Shown: piece after piece, positions 1 to 10,921 of the stretch
How positions within the stretch are numbered: position 1 is the stretch's first letter
Layout of the letters: every line of letters starts with the position of its first letter
From: JACDBD01 sp050743385
Lineage (GTDB): Bacteria > Actinomycetota > Acidimicrobiia > IMCC26256 > JACDBD01
Direction of reading: 5' to 3'
NCBI GenBank assembly: GCA_050743385.1
Contig: JBOGFJ010000289.1
Location: 1 to 39,260, forward strand
Length of the DNA stretch: 39,260 nt
Translations under genes and position numbers: made by a program
The notes under the pieces: model-generated
Told to the model about the DNA's origin: nothing
Seen by the model: the letters and a program-made list of their open reading frames with translations, nothing else
The model's database searches: none

Positions 1-1531
<1,531 letters not shown>

Positions 1532-2947
1532 CTGGGCGGGGCTCGCCGCGACTGCAGCTTGAGCGGACCGCCCTTCGGCTTCGGCGGTGCCGGGCGGAAG
1601 ATCGGGAGCGCGAGCGGGACAAGGAGTAACGGGAGTGCCTGCACGCGCTGGCGGGCGAGGATCCCGAAGTTGCTGAAGCTCGAGAACGCATAGACGAAGA
1701 CGAGCACGTAGCCGATGCTGAACGCGAGGTAGGGCGTCGTTCGGATCATCTCAGGGATCGAACGCAAGCGTCTGAGCGAGATGAGGCACAGCCCGACGAG
1801 CAGCAAACCCTCACCGGAGGAGATCAGCCCCTGGGTGTTGCCGGCCTCGAACGGGAACGGACGGACGAAGACGGTGACGAAGGCGGGCGGGAAGTGCAGC
1901 GGCGTGTGCACGCGGATCGGCGAGAACGACGAGCCGCCCTCGGCGGTCTGCGTCTCCGTCTCGCTCAGCTCCGTCTCGACCGACTCCTGGGTGAGGCTCT
2001 CGACGCCGAGGAAGGAGGCGGTGCGGCCGGCCAGCACCACCCCGACGACCAGCAAGAAGCAGAGCCCGACGATACGCATGAGGGGAGCGAGGTAGGTCCG
2101 CGGGGGCGCCTTGCGCACGAGCAGCGCGAAGACGAGCCCGGCGAAGACCACCAGCGCGACGTGGGGCCGCACCATCCCGAGGGCGACCAGCCCGACGACG
2201 AGCCAGGGCAAGCCGCCGCCCCGACCGCGCAGGAGGGAGGCTACGCCGACGGCGGAGATCCCGAGCCCGAGCATCACCCACGCTTCCTTCCCGATGCTCG
2301 ATGGCCAGTAGAGCAGCGACGGGAGGAACAGCACGAGCAACATGTAGCGGCGCCCGTCGCCGCCGGGAATGCCGATGCGGAACGCCCGCCAGAACAGCAC
2401 CAGGCCGAGGAACCCGAGCCAGGCGAAGACGAGGAACCCCCCGAGCCTCGACGACCCGAAGATCGCGTAGACGATCCCCGTGAGGATTCGGAGGAAGCCC
2501 GTTCCCACGACCTTCCCGATCTCGATGTCGAAGTCCCACCGCCGGAAGTACTCCGCCAGCTCCCGCCCGTCGTTGTGGTACCTCGTGGCGTCGGCGGCGC
2601 CGCTGTAGATCGTGAAGGCGACGTAGTACCGGACCAGAGCTGCCAGGAGCTTGGCGATCAAGGCGGCCATCACGATCGATGCGAGCGTCCGGTCGCGCTC
2701 CATGCGGGCGATGCGGAGGGCGATCGGCACCGTAAACAGCACCAGGAGCGGCGCCACCGTGAGCGCCTGGAGCATGTTGACGTTCGTCTCCAGCATCGCC
2801 ACCACAATCAGCACCGCGTAGACCGCGCCGCCGAGGCAGCTGATGCTGATCGCCCACGCGGTTGCGCGCGGCACCGGCGGGCGCGGAACCTGCCCGCGAG
2901 AGTCGATCGAGAGGGGCGCCGGGTAGCGGCTCACCGAGGACCCGAGC

Positions 2948-4639
2948 TCAGGACGAGGGAACGCGGGTTCTCTTCGACCCCCGCGTACGGCCGTTCGCCG
3001 CGGCGCGCCCGCCACGCTTCCGGGTCGGCTCGGCGTGGTAGGCGTAGTACTCCTTGCCGTACTCGTAGCCGTACTCGGTTCGCGCGCCCACACCGTTGAG
3101 GACCGCGCCGACGAGGGGTGCGTCGACCTGGCGGAGCAGCTCCACCGCCCGGCCGAGGCTCCGCTTGGTCGTCGAGCCGGAGTCGCCAACCAGCAGGACC
3201 GCGTCGACCAGGCCGGCGACCACCAGCGCGTCGGTGACCGGGACGACCGGCGGGCTGTCGATGAGCAAGAGGTCGCAGCGTTCGTGGAGCGCCTCGATGA
3301 CGCTGGCAGCGCGATTGGACGACAGGAGCTCGGCCGGGTTGGGAGGGAGCGGTCCCGACGCGACCAGCCGCAGCGGGAGGCCGTCGGCGGGCACATCCTG
3401 GATCGCGTCCGACAGCGGCGTCTCGCCCAGCAGGATCGAGGTGAAGCCCACGCGGTTGTCGAGGCCGAAGAACTCGTGCACGCGTGGGCGCCGGAGGTCG
3501 CAGCACAGCACGATCACGCGTTGCCCGCCCTTGGCGAAGGTGGTCGCGAGGTTCGACAGCGTGGTCGTCTTCCCCTCGGCCGCGAGGGCGCTCGTCACCT
3601 GCACGCTGGTGATCGGGTTGTCGAGCCCGAGGAACTCGAGCGACGTCCGCACGGTGCGATACGCCTCGGACGCGTGGGATCGCGGTTGGGCCATCGCGAT
3701 CAGCGGCGTGGCCTTGCGGTTCTTCCAGTCGGGGAGCTCGGGGATGAGCCCCACGACGGTGAGGCCGGACGCGCGCTCGAGGTCTTCCTTCGTCTTGACG
3801 CTGTCGTCGAGGTACTCCCGGAGGAACGCGAACGCGACTCCGAGCAGGATGCCCAGCGCCAGACCGGCCACGCCGTTGCGCACGGGCGTCTTGTTGATCG
3901 GGTCTTCGGGCACGTTGGCATCGGCGAGGATCTCGGGCCCACCTTGCTGCGTCGCGGTGATCGCGGTCTCGAGCCTGTCGACCTCGAGCAGGTAGGAGGT
4001 GCGCTGTCCGTCGAGCCGGGCGCGGTCGACCTCGCGCGGGTCGGTCGGCGCCCGTTGCCCCTCCGGCGGTGGCGCCGGCGGGTTCTCGGCCAGGTCGGCC
4101 TCGATGGGGGCGAGCTCTTCAGTGATCCGGAGGACCTCGCCCTGCACCTGCTCGATGGCGGCGCGCGCTTCGGAGACGTCCCGCTCTCGGCTCTGGTCGA
4201 TGTAGGTCTCGGCGTAGACGTTGGCGGTCGCGGCAGCCTTGTCCGGATCGGTGTTCGTCGCCGTGATGGCGATGATGTCGGTGTCGGGGACCGACGAGAA
4301 GTCGACACCCGTCGGCGAGTAACCGAGCTCCTCGGTGACAGCCTGGACGACCGGAGGGCTGCTCATGATCTGGATCTCGGTGGCGATCACGCGGGCGGCG
4401 TTCTGCGGGCCGCCGCCACCGTTGCCGTTGTTCACAGTGGGATTGAGCAGCGTCTCCGCGAGCTGCGGCGTGATGACCAACCGCGCGCTCGCTGCGTACT
4501 TCGGGGTCTCCCGGAACGACAGGGCGAGGGCGGCGCCGACACTCAGGGCGACCGTGACCGCGATCGTCCACTTGAACCGCCGGATGACCCGGAGGTAGTC
4601 GCGCAGCTCAAGAGTCCGGGGCTCCGGGTCCACAGGCAT
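2948..4639 (-). CDS. Polysaccharide chain-length determinant / bacterial tyrosine kinase (Wzz-BY-kinase fusion)
   Basis: A 563-residue co-polymerase of the type that controls polymer length and export through cycles of tyrosine autophosphorylation. The N-terminal Wzz domain has a membrane segment at about 24-42, a mainly helical extracytoplasmic part with a Pro-rich insert near 187-200, and a second membrane segment at about 256-273. The cytoplasmic kinase follows: Walker A at about 349-360 (ALAAEGKTTT), Walker A' at 375-384 (VIVLCCDLRRP) and Walker B at 457-463 (LLLIDSPP). The C-terminus carries the tyrosine cluster TEYGYEYGKEYYAYH (522-535), the usual phosphorylation target. Single-chain fusion is common in actinobacteria. 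The ATG at 4639 is 7 nt from a TAGGCT hexamer, suggesting a leaderless mRNA. The membrane-protein gene follows after 13 bp. Confidence 0.95.
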   Translation of the reverse strand: MPVDPEPRTLELRDYLRVIRRFKWTIAVTVALSVGAALALSFRETPKYAASARLVITPQLAETLLNPTVNNGNGGGGPQNAARVIATEIQIMSSPPVVQAVTEELGYSPTGVDFSSVPDTDIIAITATNTDPDKAAATANVYAETYIDQSRERDVSEARAAIEQVQGEVLRITEELAPIEADLAENPPAPPPEGQRAPTDPREVDRARLDGQRTSYLLEVDRLETAITATQQGGPEILADANVPEDPINKTPVRNGVAGLALGILLGVAFAFLREYLDDSVKTKEDLERASGLTVVGLIPELPDWKNRKATPLIAMAQPRSHASEAYRTVRTSLEFLGLDNPITSVQVTSALAAEGKTTTLSNLATTFAKGGQRVIVLCCDLRRPRVHEFFGLDNRVGFTSILLGETPLSDAIQDVPADGLPLRLVASGPLPPNPAELLSSNRAASVIEALHERCDLLLIDSPPVVPVTDALVVAGLVDAVLLVGDSGSTTKRSLGRAVELLRQVDAPLVGAVLNGVGARTEYGYEYGKEYYAYHAEPTRKRGGRAAANGRTRGSKRTRVPSS

Positions 4640-4646
4640 CCCGGCG

Positions 4647-4652
4647 AGCCTA
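4647..4652 (-). promoter_or_regulatory. Putative -10 element of the Wzz-kinase gene
   Basis: TAGGCT on the minus strand (inside TATAGGCT) ends 7 nt before the ATG at 4639. The spacing would put transcription start at or next to the start codon. No convincing -35 is seen. Confidence 0.5.
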
Positions 4653-4805
4653 TACCAGGGGTCCGTCTACGCTTGGTAGGCACGTCCGGCCTCCGCCCGC
4701 CGGCCCCGAGTCCGGCCCGGAGTGCCGGATCGTCATGTCCCCGACGAGGTGGAGCCCCATGGCGAGGGAGTTGCACGCCTGAGCACGGACGGTGGAAAGC
4801 GACCG

Positions 4806-5744
4806 GTGGCGGATGCAGGCGAAGACTGTGCGGTACACGGCGTCCTCGTGACGTACCGGCGCCGGCAGCCCCTCGTCGCTTCGCTGACGGCGGTGGCATC
4901 ACAGACGCGCCGTTTCGATCATTTCGTCGTCGTGGACAACAGCCCGAGCACCGACAACGAACGCGCCGTTCGTGGTGTCGTTCCGGGCGCCGAATACGTG
5001 GCCGCGCCCGAGAACCTCGGCCCCGCGGGTGGCATCGCAGTCGGGATACGCCACGTGCTGACCCATGCGGGAGACGACGACTGGGTCATGACACTCGACG
5101 ACGACGATCCGCTTCCCGAGCCCGGCGCCATTGCGATGCTCACCGACTTCGCGGCCGAGTCGCGTGCCCGTGATCCGGTCACGGGCGGGGTCGGCCTCAC
5201 CGGGACCAGGTTCGACCGGCGCCGGGGAAGGATCTTGCGCGTGCCCGACGACGAGCTCCACGGCGCGGTGCCAGTCGACTGCATTGCCGGGAACCAGTGC
5301 CCGCTGTATGCGGTGCGCGCGCTGCGCTCGGTCGGTCCTCCCCGGTCGGAGCTGTTCTTCGGGCTCGAGGAGCTCGAGCTCGGCCTGCGCTTGCGCGACG
5401 CCGGATACTCGCTGTACGGCCACGGGCCCACCTGGTGCGAGGGCCGCGCCCGCAGCGGTCGTCTCGGGATGCGTCTCGAGCCGGCGCGCACGCTCGCCGA
5501 ACCCACGTGGCGCCGCTACTACAGCCTTCGCAACCTCGTCTGGATTCTGCGGGAGATCCGGCAATTTCGTGCTGCGCTGCGGGTCACGATCGCCACCGGC
5601 GTCGCCAAGCCGCTCGCGAACCTCCCGGTGCAACCCCGAGCCGCCCTGCAGCACCTCCGCCTCAACCTCGCCGCTTGTCGTGACGCGTGGACGAACCGTA
5701 TGGGCCGCACGGTCGAGCCCGCCGCGTCGCCGCCGTACGAGTGA
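4806..5744 (+). CDS. Family 2 glycosyltransferase (rhamnosyl/galactofuranosyl-type)
   Basis: A 312-residue GT-A enzyme that would transfer a sugar from a nucleotide donor during assembly of the surface glycan. The GTG at 4806 is preferred because GGAAAG at 4794-4799 lies about 6 nt upstream and the family fold begins at once (VHGVLVTYRRRQPLV); the frame is open further up to 4722 but that part has no family resemblance. Visible motifs are VVVDNSPS (41-48), NLGPAGGIA (70-78), the metal/nucleotide-binding TLDDDDP (97-102), a putative acceptor/base region LFFGLEELELGLRL, and a C-terminal WRRYYSLRNLVW as in GlfT/rhamnosyltransferase-like GT2 proteins. The next GT2 gene starts 33 bp downstream. 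Acceptor and donor cannot be read from the sequence. Confidence 0.9.
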   Translation: MADAGEDCAVHGVLVTYRRRQPLVASLTAVASQTRRFDHFVVVDNSPSTDNERAVRGVVPGAEYVAAPENLGPAGGIAVGIRHVLTHAGDDDWVMTLDDDDPLPEPGAIAMLTDFAAESRARDPVTGGVGLTGTRFDRRRGRILRVPDDELHGAVPVDCIAGNQCPLYAVRALRSVGPPRSELFFGLEELELGLRLRDAGYSLYGHGPTWCEGRARSGRLGMRLEPARTLAEPTWRRYYSLRNLVWILREIRQFRAALRVTIATGVAKPLANLPVQPRAALQHLRLNLAACRDAWTNRMGRTVEPAASPPYE

Positions 5745-5777
5745 GCACGGTCGGCCACCGGTACCCTCTCTCGCCGG

Positions 5778-7610
5778 ATGAACAACGATCCCCTGGTCTC
5801 GATCGTGATCACCACGCACAACCGCCCCGAGCTGGTGTCGCGCGCGATCGCGAGCGCGCTCGCGCAGACCACCGGAGACCTCGAGGTGCTCGTCGTCGAT
5901 GACGGGTCCCGCCCACCGTACGAGGCAGACATCGCCGATGAGCGCGTCCGGTTGCTCCGTCGCGACCGTGCCGGCGGCCCGTCCGCGGCGCGCAACACGG
6001 GGCTGGAAGTGGCGCGGGGCCAGTGGATCACGTTTCTCGACGACGACGACGAGCTCGCGCCCGAGATGCTCCGGCAGTCACTCGACGCCGCCGACGCTGC
6101 CGACGTCCCCGCGCCGGTCGCGGTCATGTCGGCCGTGACCGTGCGAGACGTCGACGGGCGGGAGGTCGCGACGCTCGTACCCGCCACACTCACGCGTGGC
6201 GAGCACTTCTTCCTCGAACGGCGGGGGGCGTACGGCCGGACCTGCAACACTCTTGTCGCGCCGACCGAGGTGATGCGCGAGATCGATGGCTTCGACGTCG
6301 ATCTCGACGTGTTCCAGCACGACGATCTGGGTCTCCGCCTGAACCGCAAGGCATCGATCGTCGCGGTGGCGAAACCGCTGTACCGGATGACCGACCACGG
6401 CGAGCCCCGCGTGTCGGGACGGGGCGGGGCGATCCCCGCCGACATGGAACGCACGTTGGCGAAGCACCCCGAGGCGTTCGCGCACCATCGCGACGGCCAC
6501 GCCCGCTACATGTCGATCCTCGCCTTCTACCACCTGAAGATCGGCAACTGGGGCCCAGCGGTGCGGTGGTCGATCCGGGCGCTCGTTCGCGACCCCCGTC
6601 AGCCGCGAGTGTGGGCGTACGCCGCCGCCGCGGTCGCCGGCCCGCACGCCCTCGACGCGGTGCGCCGCACGACCGCGCTCCAGTCGTGGAGTGCCCGGCG
6701 TGCCCGTGGCCCCGTGTCGAGTGGGGTCTCACGGTGGACGCTGACGCGCCGGCGGATCCGGAAGTACGGCCGGCGGCTGCTCGCCTACCCCCGTGCGCTG
6801 CTGGGGTGGCCCGTCGCCCGGCTCGCCTGGGCGCTGGCCCGGCTCCGACGGCCCGAGCTCGGCACGAACCCGAGCGGGCCGGTCCTGCTCGTGTCGGTGT
6901 ATCGGGAGCGCAACGCCACCATCCTCGAGCCGGTGGTGACCGAGGCCCTCGACCGCGGGTGGGATGTGCGCCTCTGGGCGCTCGACCACGCCTCGCCGTC
7001 GCTGGCGGCCCCGACGGTGGGCGTCGGCGCCGGGGGTCGCTTCCCATTGCTCAACGTGCTGATCGGGGCGGCCGACCTCGAGCACTACGAGTGGACCGTC
7101 GTCGTCGATGACGACGTGCGACTCCCCCACGGTTCGGTCGGCCTCCTCCTCTCTGTGGCGCAACAGGCCGGGCTCGACCTCGTCCAGCCGGCCCACAGCG
7201 CTCGCAGCCACCACTCGTTCGACATCAACGTGCGCCGGCCGTTGGCGATCGCGCGGCAAACGTCGTTCGTGGAGAGCGGGCCGGCGTTCGCCGTCCGCCG
7301 ACCCTGGATCACGCAGGTGTTGCCGTTCGCTCCCGACCACGAGATGGGATGGGGCGTCGAACTGGAGTGGCACGACCTCGCCGGCAAGGGGGCGCGACTC
7401 GGGATCATCGACACCGTGGCCGCCCACCACCTCGTGCCCATCGGCGGCGGTTATCCGAAGACCCGCGAAACGGACGTCCTCGAGGGCCGGCTGCGGGAAC
7501 GCGGCTTCGATGCGTTCGGCGACGTGCAACGGACGCTCGGGACGTGGCGCCCGTGGCAGCCGCGGCCTCCGTGGAACCTCGGCGAGGGAGACCGAGCAGC
7601 AGCTCCATGA
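5778..7610 (+). CDS. Two-domain protein: GT2 glycosyltransferase plus C-terminal DUF707-like GT-A-type domain
   Basis: 610 residues. The N-terminal third is a canonical GT2 domain: SIVITTHNRPELVSRAI, LVVDDGSRPP (39-47), GGPSAARNTG (67-75), ITFLDDDDEL (84-93). A middle basic helical part (about 280-355) links to a second domain from about 362. This begins GPVLLVSVYRERN and contains VVVDDDVRLP (DDD at 444-446), ESGPAFAVRRPW, PDHEMGWGVELEW and DTVAAHHLVPIGG. The layout of a DDD motif followed by GWG-acid and a late HH resembles the DUF707 group, itself glycosyltransferase-like; that assignment is from memory and moderate. The protein probably adds two sugars or has one catalytic and one auxiliary domain. 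It ends 14 bp from the convergent oxygenase gene. Confidence 0.88.
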   Translation: MNNDPLVSIVITTHNRPELVSRAIASALAQTTGDLEVLVVDDGSRPPYEADIADERVRLLRRDRAGGPSAARNTGLEVARGQWITFLDDDDELAPEMLRQSLDAADAADVPAPVAVMSAVTVRDVDGREVATLVPATLTRGEHFFLERRGAYGRTCNTLVAPTEVMREIDGFDVDLDVFQHDDLGLRLNRKASIVAVAKPLYRMTDHGEPRVSGRGGAIPADMERTLAKHPEAFAHHRDGHARYMSILAFYHLKIGNWGPAVRWSIRALVRDPRQPRVWAYAAAAVAGPHALDAVRRTTALQSWSARRARGPVSSGVSRWTLTRRRIRKYGRRLLAYPRALLGWPVARLAWALARLRRPELGTNPSGPVLLVSVYRERNATILEPVVTEALDRGWDVRLWALDHASPSLAAPTVGVGAGGRFPLLNVLIGAADLEHYEWTVVVDDDVRLPHGSVGLLLSVAQQAGLDLVQPAHSARSHHSFDINVRRPLAIARQTSFVESGPAFAVRRPWITQVLPFAPDHEMGWGVELEWHDLAGKGARLGIIDTVAAHHLVPIGGGYPKTRETDVLEGRLRERGFDAFGDVQRTLGTWRPWQPRPPWNLGEGDRAAAP

Positions 7611-7624
7611 CCTGAGCTCGATGC

Positions 7625-8500
7625 CTATGGCCGGTTGCGCACGCGGCGGAGGGCGTCGAGAAGGATCGGAGGTGTGAGCCGCGTCGCGATCCTTCTCGCC
7701 CGTGTCGTTCCCCGGCGCTCGAACCGGTCGCGCTTGAGCCCCGTGTGCCGGCCCTCCCGTCCGGGCTCGACGCCCTTGGGGACGCTCTCCCCTGGTCGCG
7801 GAAAAAACAACGTCGCGTTCTTGTCCTCCATGGTCTCGCCCTCGGGTCGGTCCACGGTGAAGTAGTAGAGCGCGATCGACTTTCGGGACATGCCGTCCGG
7901 GCACGTCAGCGGCTCGGGATGGCCGTGGAACGACCAGTCGGTGACGTTGAAGACCACCATGCGGTTGAGGAGCGGAGCGATCTTCCTGCAGCACCGGGTC
8001 CGATCCGCGTCCCACAGTTCCAGGTCGCCCCCGTACTCCTCTCTCCAATCGCGGTTGAGATAGATGAGGACGTTCAGTCGTCGGTGGAGCGGCAGCTGCC
8101 CGTGCCGGCTGAAGTCGGCGTGGATGCCGAGCTTCCCTCCGCGCGCGACCTGGTGCAGACCTCCGCCGGTGAAGTAGGGGTCCGGGAGCAGCCCCTTGAT
8201 CCCGGTGAGATCCTCGAGGAACCGGAGGAAGGGCGCCGAGTTGAACTGGTAGAGCAGGAGCGAAAGATCGTCGCCGAGTCGCTCCTCTCCCTGAGCCTCG
8301 AGCTTGACCTCGTAGTAGTTCTGGTACTCCTTCCAGATGTTGCTTTCCGCATTCGGGAACGCCTCGAGCGCGAGGTCGAGGGCCTCCTCGGGCAACAGGT
8401 CGTCGAGCACGGCGTGCGGGAACGGCTGGGCCTGCGCATAGGTCTCGCGCTGCTCCGCGGCCGCACGCGCCAGCACATCGGGGTCGAGATAGAGTCTCAC
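7625..8500 (-). CDS. 2-oxoglutarate/Fe(II)-dependent oxygenase (prolyl-4-hydroxylase-like)
   Basis: 291 residues from a GTG at 8500 that has GAGGAG 4 nt upstream; the frame is open to 8659 but the extra N-terminal part is not protein-like. The double-stranded beta-helix fold is indicated by KLGIHADFSRH (HxD iron ligands), RRLNVLIYLNRDWREEYGGDLELW, the distal His in DWSFHGHPEPL, and the 2-oxoglutarate-binding Arg in MSRKSIALYYF. All the metal ligands are present, so it should be active. Close family members occur in polysaccharide and glycan loci, where they may hydroxylate a sugar, lipid or protein substrate; the substrate here is unknown. The C-terminal 60 residues are basic. The gene is divergent from the WbsX genes and convergent with the two-domain glycosyltransferase gene. 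Confidence 0.9.
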   Translation of the reverse strand: MRLYLDPDVLARAAAEQRETYAQAQPFPHAVLDDLLPEEALDLALEAFPNAESNIWKEYQNYYEVKLEAQGEERLGDDLSLLLYQFNSAPFLRFLEDLTGIKGLLPDPYFTGGGLHQVARGGKLGIHADFSRHGQLPLHRRLNVLIYLNRDWREEYGGDLELWDADRTRCCRKIAPLLNRMVVFNVTDWSFHGHPEPLTCPDGMSRKSIALYYFTVDRPEGETMEDKNATLFFPRPGESVPKGVEPGREGRHTGLKRDRFERRGTTRARRIATRLTPPILLDALRRVRNRP

Positions 8501-8642
8501 GAGGCTCCTCAAGATAGAGCAGACGGGCTCGCGGCCTCGCGCCTGACCCTTGCCGGCCCGATGCTCGACTTGGGCACCAGGTCGCAGCGCGGTGCGCGCG
8601 GCACCGCTGATCACCCCGACCGACGGACGATGCGATCGACCG

Positions 8643-9764
8643 ATGGATGCCAACGCCACTCGAGCTCGACTGATCGCCCTGTACCTCCCTCAGTTCCATC
8701 CCATCCCGGAGAACGATGCCTGGTGGGGCAAGGGCTTCACCGAGTGGACGAACGTGGCGCAGGCGAGACCACTCTTCCGTGGCCACCGCCAGCCTCGAGT
8801 ACCCGCAGACCTGGGCTTCTACGACCTTCGCGTCCCCGAGACACGCGCCGCGCAGGCGACGCTCGCGCGAGATCACGGGATCGAGGCATTCTGCTACTGG
8901 CACTACTGGTTCGGCGGCAAACGGCTGCTCGAGCGTCCCTTCGACGAAGTGCTCGCCTCCGGTGAACCCGACTTTCCGTTCTGTCTCGCGTGGGCCAACG
9001 AAGACTGGACGAACGACTGGTTCAGCGCCGGGAGGGTGCTGCAGGCGCAGCCCTACTCACCGCAGGATGACGTCCACCACGCGCGGGCGCTCCTGCGCGC
9101 GTTCGCCGATGACCGCTACGTGACGATCGCCGGACGGCCGCTCTTCCTGGTGTATCGGCCCACCCATCTCCCCGAGCCCGCACGCACGGCCGACACGATT
9201 CGGGAGGAGTGCAGCCGAGGCGGGCTCGCCGAGCCGTATCTGCTCGGAATGGACGCGTTCTCCTTCGGCCGCGACGTCCGGCCGATGGGGTTCGACGGAA
9301 CCGTCAGCTGGGAACCACAGCACAACCTGTTGCCCCAATACCTCACGCGTGGGCCGCGACCGTCGAGGCTGTGGCGCAACGCGCGCCTCGGGGTGGCCAG
9401 TCCCTCGCTGCGCCTCTACGAATACGGGTTCCTGCGAGACCAGATGCGCAAGCGCCGCCGGCGATGGAGTCACCCGTATCACCCCACGATCGCCGTCGGC
9501 TTCGACAACACGCCCCGCCGAGGCAGGGACGGCGTGATCCTCCTCGACTCCGGGGTTCGGCAGTTCGAGGAGGGCCTGGCGGAGGTCGTCGACGGCGTCG
9601 CCGCCCTGCCTTTCGAGGAGCGGCTGGTGTTCATCAGCGCGTGGAACGAGTGGGCGGAAGGCAACTACCTGGAACCCGACCTCACTGACGGCCGCGCGCG
9701 CCTCGAAGCCGTTCGCCGGGTCAACGCGCGTGCGCGGGCGGGCACCGCCGAGCTCGTGTCTTGA
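8643..9764 (+). CDS. WbsX-family protein (glycosyltransferase / GH99-like), copy 1
   Basis: 373 residues. The ATG at 8643 gives MDANATRARLIALYLPQFHP, matching the usual family N-terminus; the frame is open from 8550 without family similarity. Family hallmarks are ALYLPQFHPIPENDAWWG, GFTEWTNVAQARPLF, PADLGFYDLR, FCYWHYWFGGKRLLERPF, FCLAWANEDWT, and near the end FISAWNEWAEGNYLEPD. This is the pattern of Glyco_tran_WbsX, first noted in O-antigen clusters and related in fold to GH99-type TIM barrels. Whether members transfer or hydrolyse is unsettled. It is followed 30 bp later by a clear paralogue, so the pair arose by tandem duplication. No strong Shine-Dalgarno is seen before this copy. Confidence 0.9.
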   Translation: MDANATRARLIALYLPQFHPIPENDAWWGKGFTEWTNVAQARPLFRGHRQPRVPADLGFYDLRVPETRAAQATLARDHGIEAFCYWHYWFGGKRLLERPFDEVLASGEPDFPFCLAWANEDWTNDWFSAGRVLQAQPYSPQDDVHHARALLRAFADDRYVTIAGRPLFLVYRPTHLPEPARTADTIREECSRGGLAEPYLLGMDAFSFGRDVRPMGFDGTVSWEPQHNLLPQYLTRGPRPSRLWRNARLGVASPSLRLYEYGFLRDQMRKRRRRWSHPYHPTIAVGFDNTPRRGRDGVILLDSGVRQFEEGLAEVVDGVAALPFEERLVFISAWNEWAEGNYLEPDLTDGRARLEAVRRVNARARAGTAELVS

Positions 9765-9794
9765 TCGATCCGTGATCGGGTACAGAGGGCCCCG

Positions 9795-10898
9795 ATGAGC
9801 GCGGCCGGCCTGAGGGCGCTCGCCTTCTACCTCCCCCAATTCCACCCGACCGCCGAGAACGACGAATGGTGGGGAACCGGGTTCACGGAGTGGCGGAGCG
9901 TCGCCAAGGCCCGCCCGCTGTTCCGCGGCCACCACCAGCCCCACGTTCCCGCCGATCTCGGCTTCTACGACCTGCGGCTCCCCGAGACCCGCGCCGCCCA
10001 GGCCCGGCTCGCACGTGACCACGGCATCGCCGGGTTCTGCTACTACCACTACTGGTTCGCGGGGCGCCGGGTGCTCGACCGCCCGTTCCGGGAAGTCCTC
10101 GAGTCGGGCGAGCCCGACTTCCCGTTCTGCCTGTGCTGGGCGAACGAGGACTGGACGCGGGCCTGGGACGGGAGCAGCGGTGAGCGCCTCCTCGTCCAGG
10201 AGTACTCGGAGGAAGACGACCGCCGCCACATCCGCTCGCTGGTCGCCGCGTTCGCCGATCGTCGCTACGTCAGGGTCGACGGCAAGCCGGTGTTCCTCGT
10301 CTACCGGGCGAACCGGCTGCCGGACGCGAACCGGACGACCGACGTCTGGAGGGAGGAGGCCGCCGCCGCCGGCATCGGGGAGCTGTACCTCTGCCGCGTC
10401 GACACCGAAGGCAACCGCGGTGACCCGATCGAGCTCGGCTTCGACGCCGGCGTCGAGTTCCAGCCGGATTGGGCGAACCTGGGTCGACCGCTCCAGCGCC
10501 GCGCGCCCGTGCGGGCGATTCGGCGCCTGTACGGCTCGAGATCCGCGTACCGGTGGCACCGCATCTTCGACTACCACGCCGTCGTCGATGGCATGCTCGA
10601 GCGGGATCCTGTCTCCTACAAGCGCTTCCCGTGCGTCGTGCCCGGTTGGGACAACTCACCTCGACGCCGGAGGAACGGCGTCGTGCTGCGCGATTCGAGC
10701 CCTCGCGAGTACGAGCGCTGGCTGCGCGCCGTGGTCGAGGCGTTCGAGCCGTTCGGTGCCGAGGAGAACCTGGTCTTCCTGAACGCGTGGAACGAGTGGG
10801 GCGAGGGGAACCACCTCGAGCCGTGCGTACGCTGGGGACCGGCCTACCTCGAGGCCACCTCGCGTGTGATGCGTTCGACGTGCAAGGTCGACTCGTAG
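9795..10898 (+). CDS. WbsX-family protein (glycosyltransferase / GH99-like), copy 2
   Basis: 367 residues, with the same landmarks as its upstream neighbour: ALAFYLPQFHPTAENDEWWG, GFTEWRSVAKARPLFRGH, PADLGFYDLRLPETRAAQA, FCYYHYWFAGRRVLDRPF, LCWANEDWT and FLNAWNEWGEGNHLEP. The ATG at 9795 has AGAGGG 5 nt upstream. The two copies are close in the N-terminal half and diverge most between about residues 170 and 270, the part likely to decide acceptor or donor choice (inference). Probably co-transcribed with copy 1. A putative promoter of the next gene sits just after its stop. Confidence 0.9.
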   Translation: MSAAGLRALAFYLPQFHPTAENDEWWGTGFTEWRSVAKARPLFRGHHQPHVPADLGFYDLRLPETRAAQARLARDHGIAGFCYYHYWFAGRRVLDRPFREVLESGEPDFPFCLCWANEDWTRAWDGSSGERLLVQEYSEEDDRRHIRSLVAAFADRRYVRVDGKPVFLVYRANRLPDANRTTDVWREEAAAAGIGELYLCRVDTEGNRGDPIELGFDAGVEFQPDWANLGRPLQRRAPVRAIRRLYGSRSAYRWHRIFDYHAVVDGMLERDPVSYKRFPCVVPGWDNSPRRRRNGVVLRDSSPREYERWLRAVVEAFEPFGAEENLVFLNAWNEWGEGNHLEPCVRWGPAYLEATSRVMRSTCKVDS

Positions 10899-10909
10899 AG
10901 CGGAAGGCC

Positions 10910-10915
10910 TAGGAT
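10910..10915 (+). promoter_or_regulatory. Putative -10 element of the acyltransferase gene
   Basis: TAGGAT lies exactly 6 nt before the GTG at 10922, the spacing expected of a leaderless transcript. There is no Shine-Dalgarno sequence close to this GTG. Confidence 0.5.
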
Positions 10916-10921
10916 TCCCGA

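Noticed and set aside
3035..5173. 712-residue plus-strand frame opposite the Wzz-kinase gene
   Set aside because: Composition is that of an antisense shadow; the kinase motifs on the other strand are complete.
6729..8903. 724-residue minus-strand frame
   Set aside because: Antisense shadow of the two-domain glycosyltransferase gene and out-of-frame reading of the oxygenase gene; no domain pattern.
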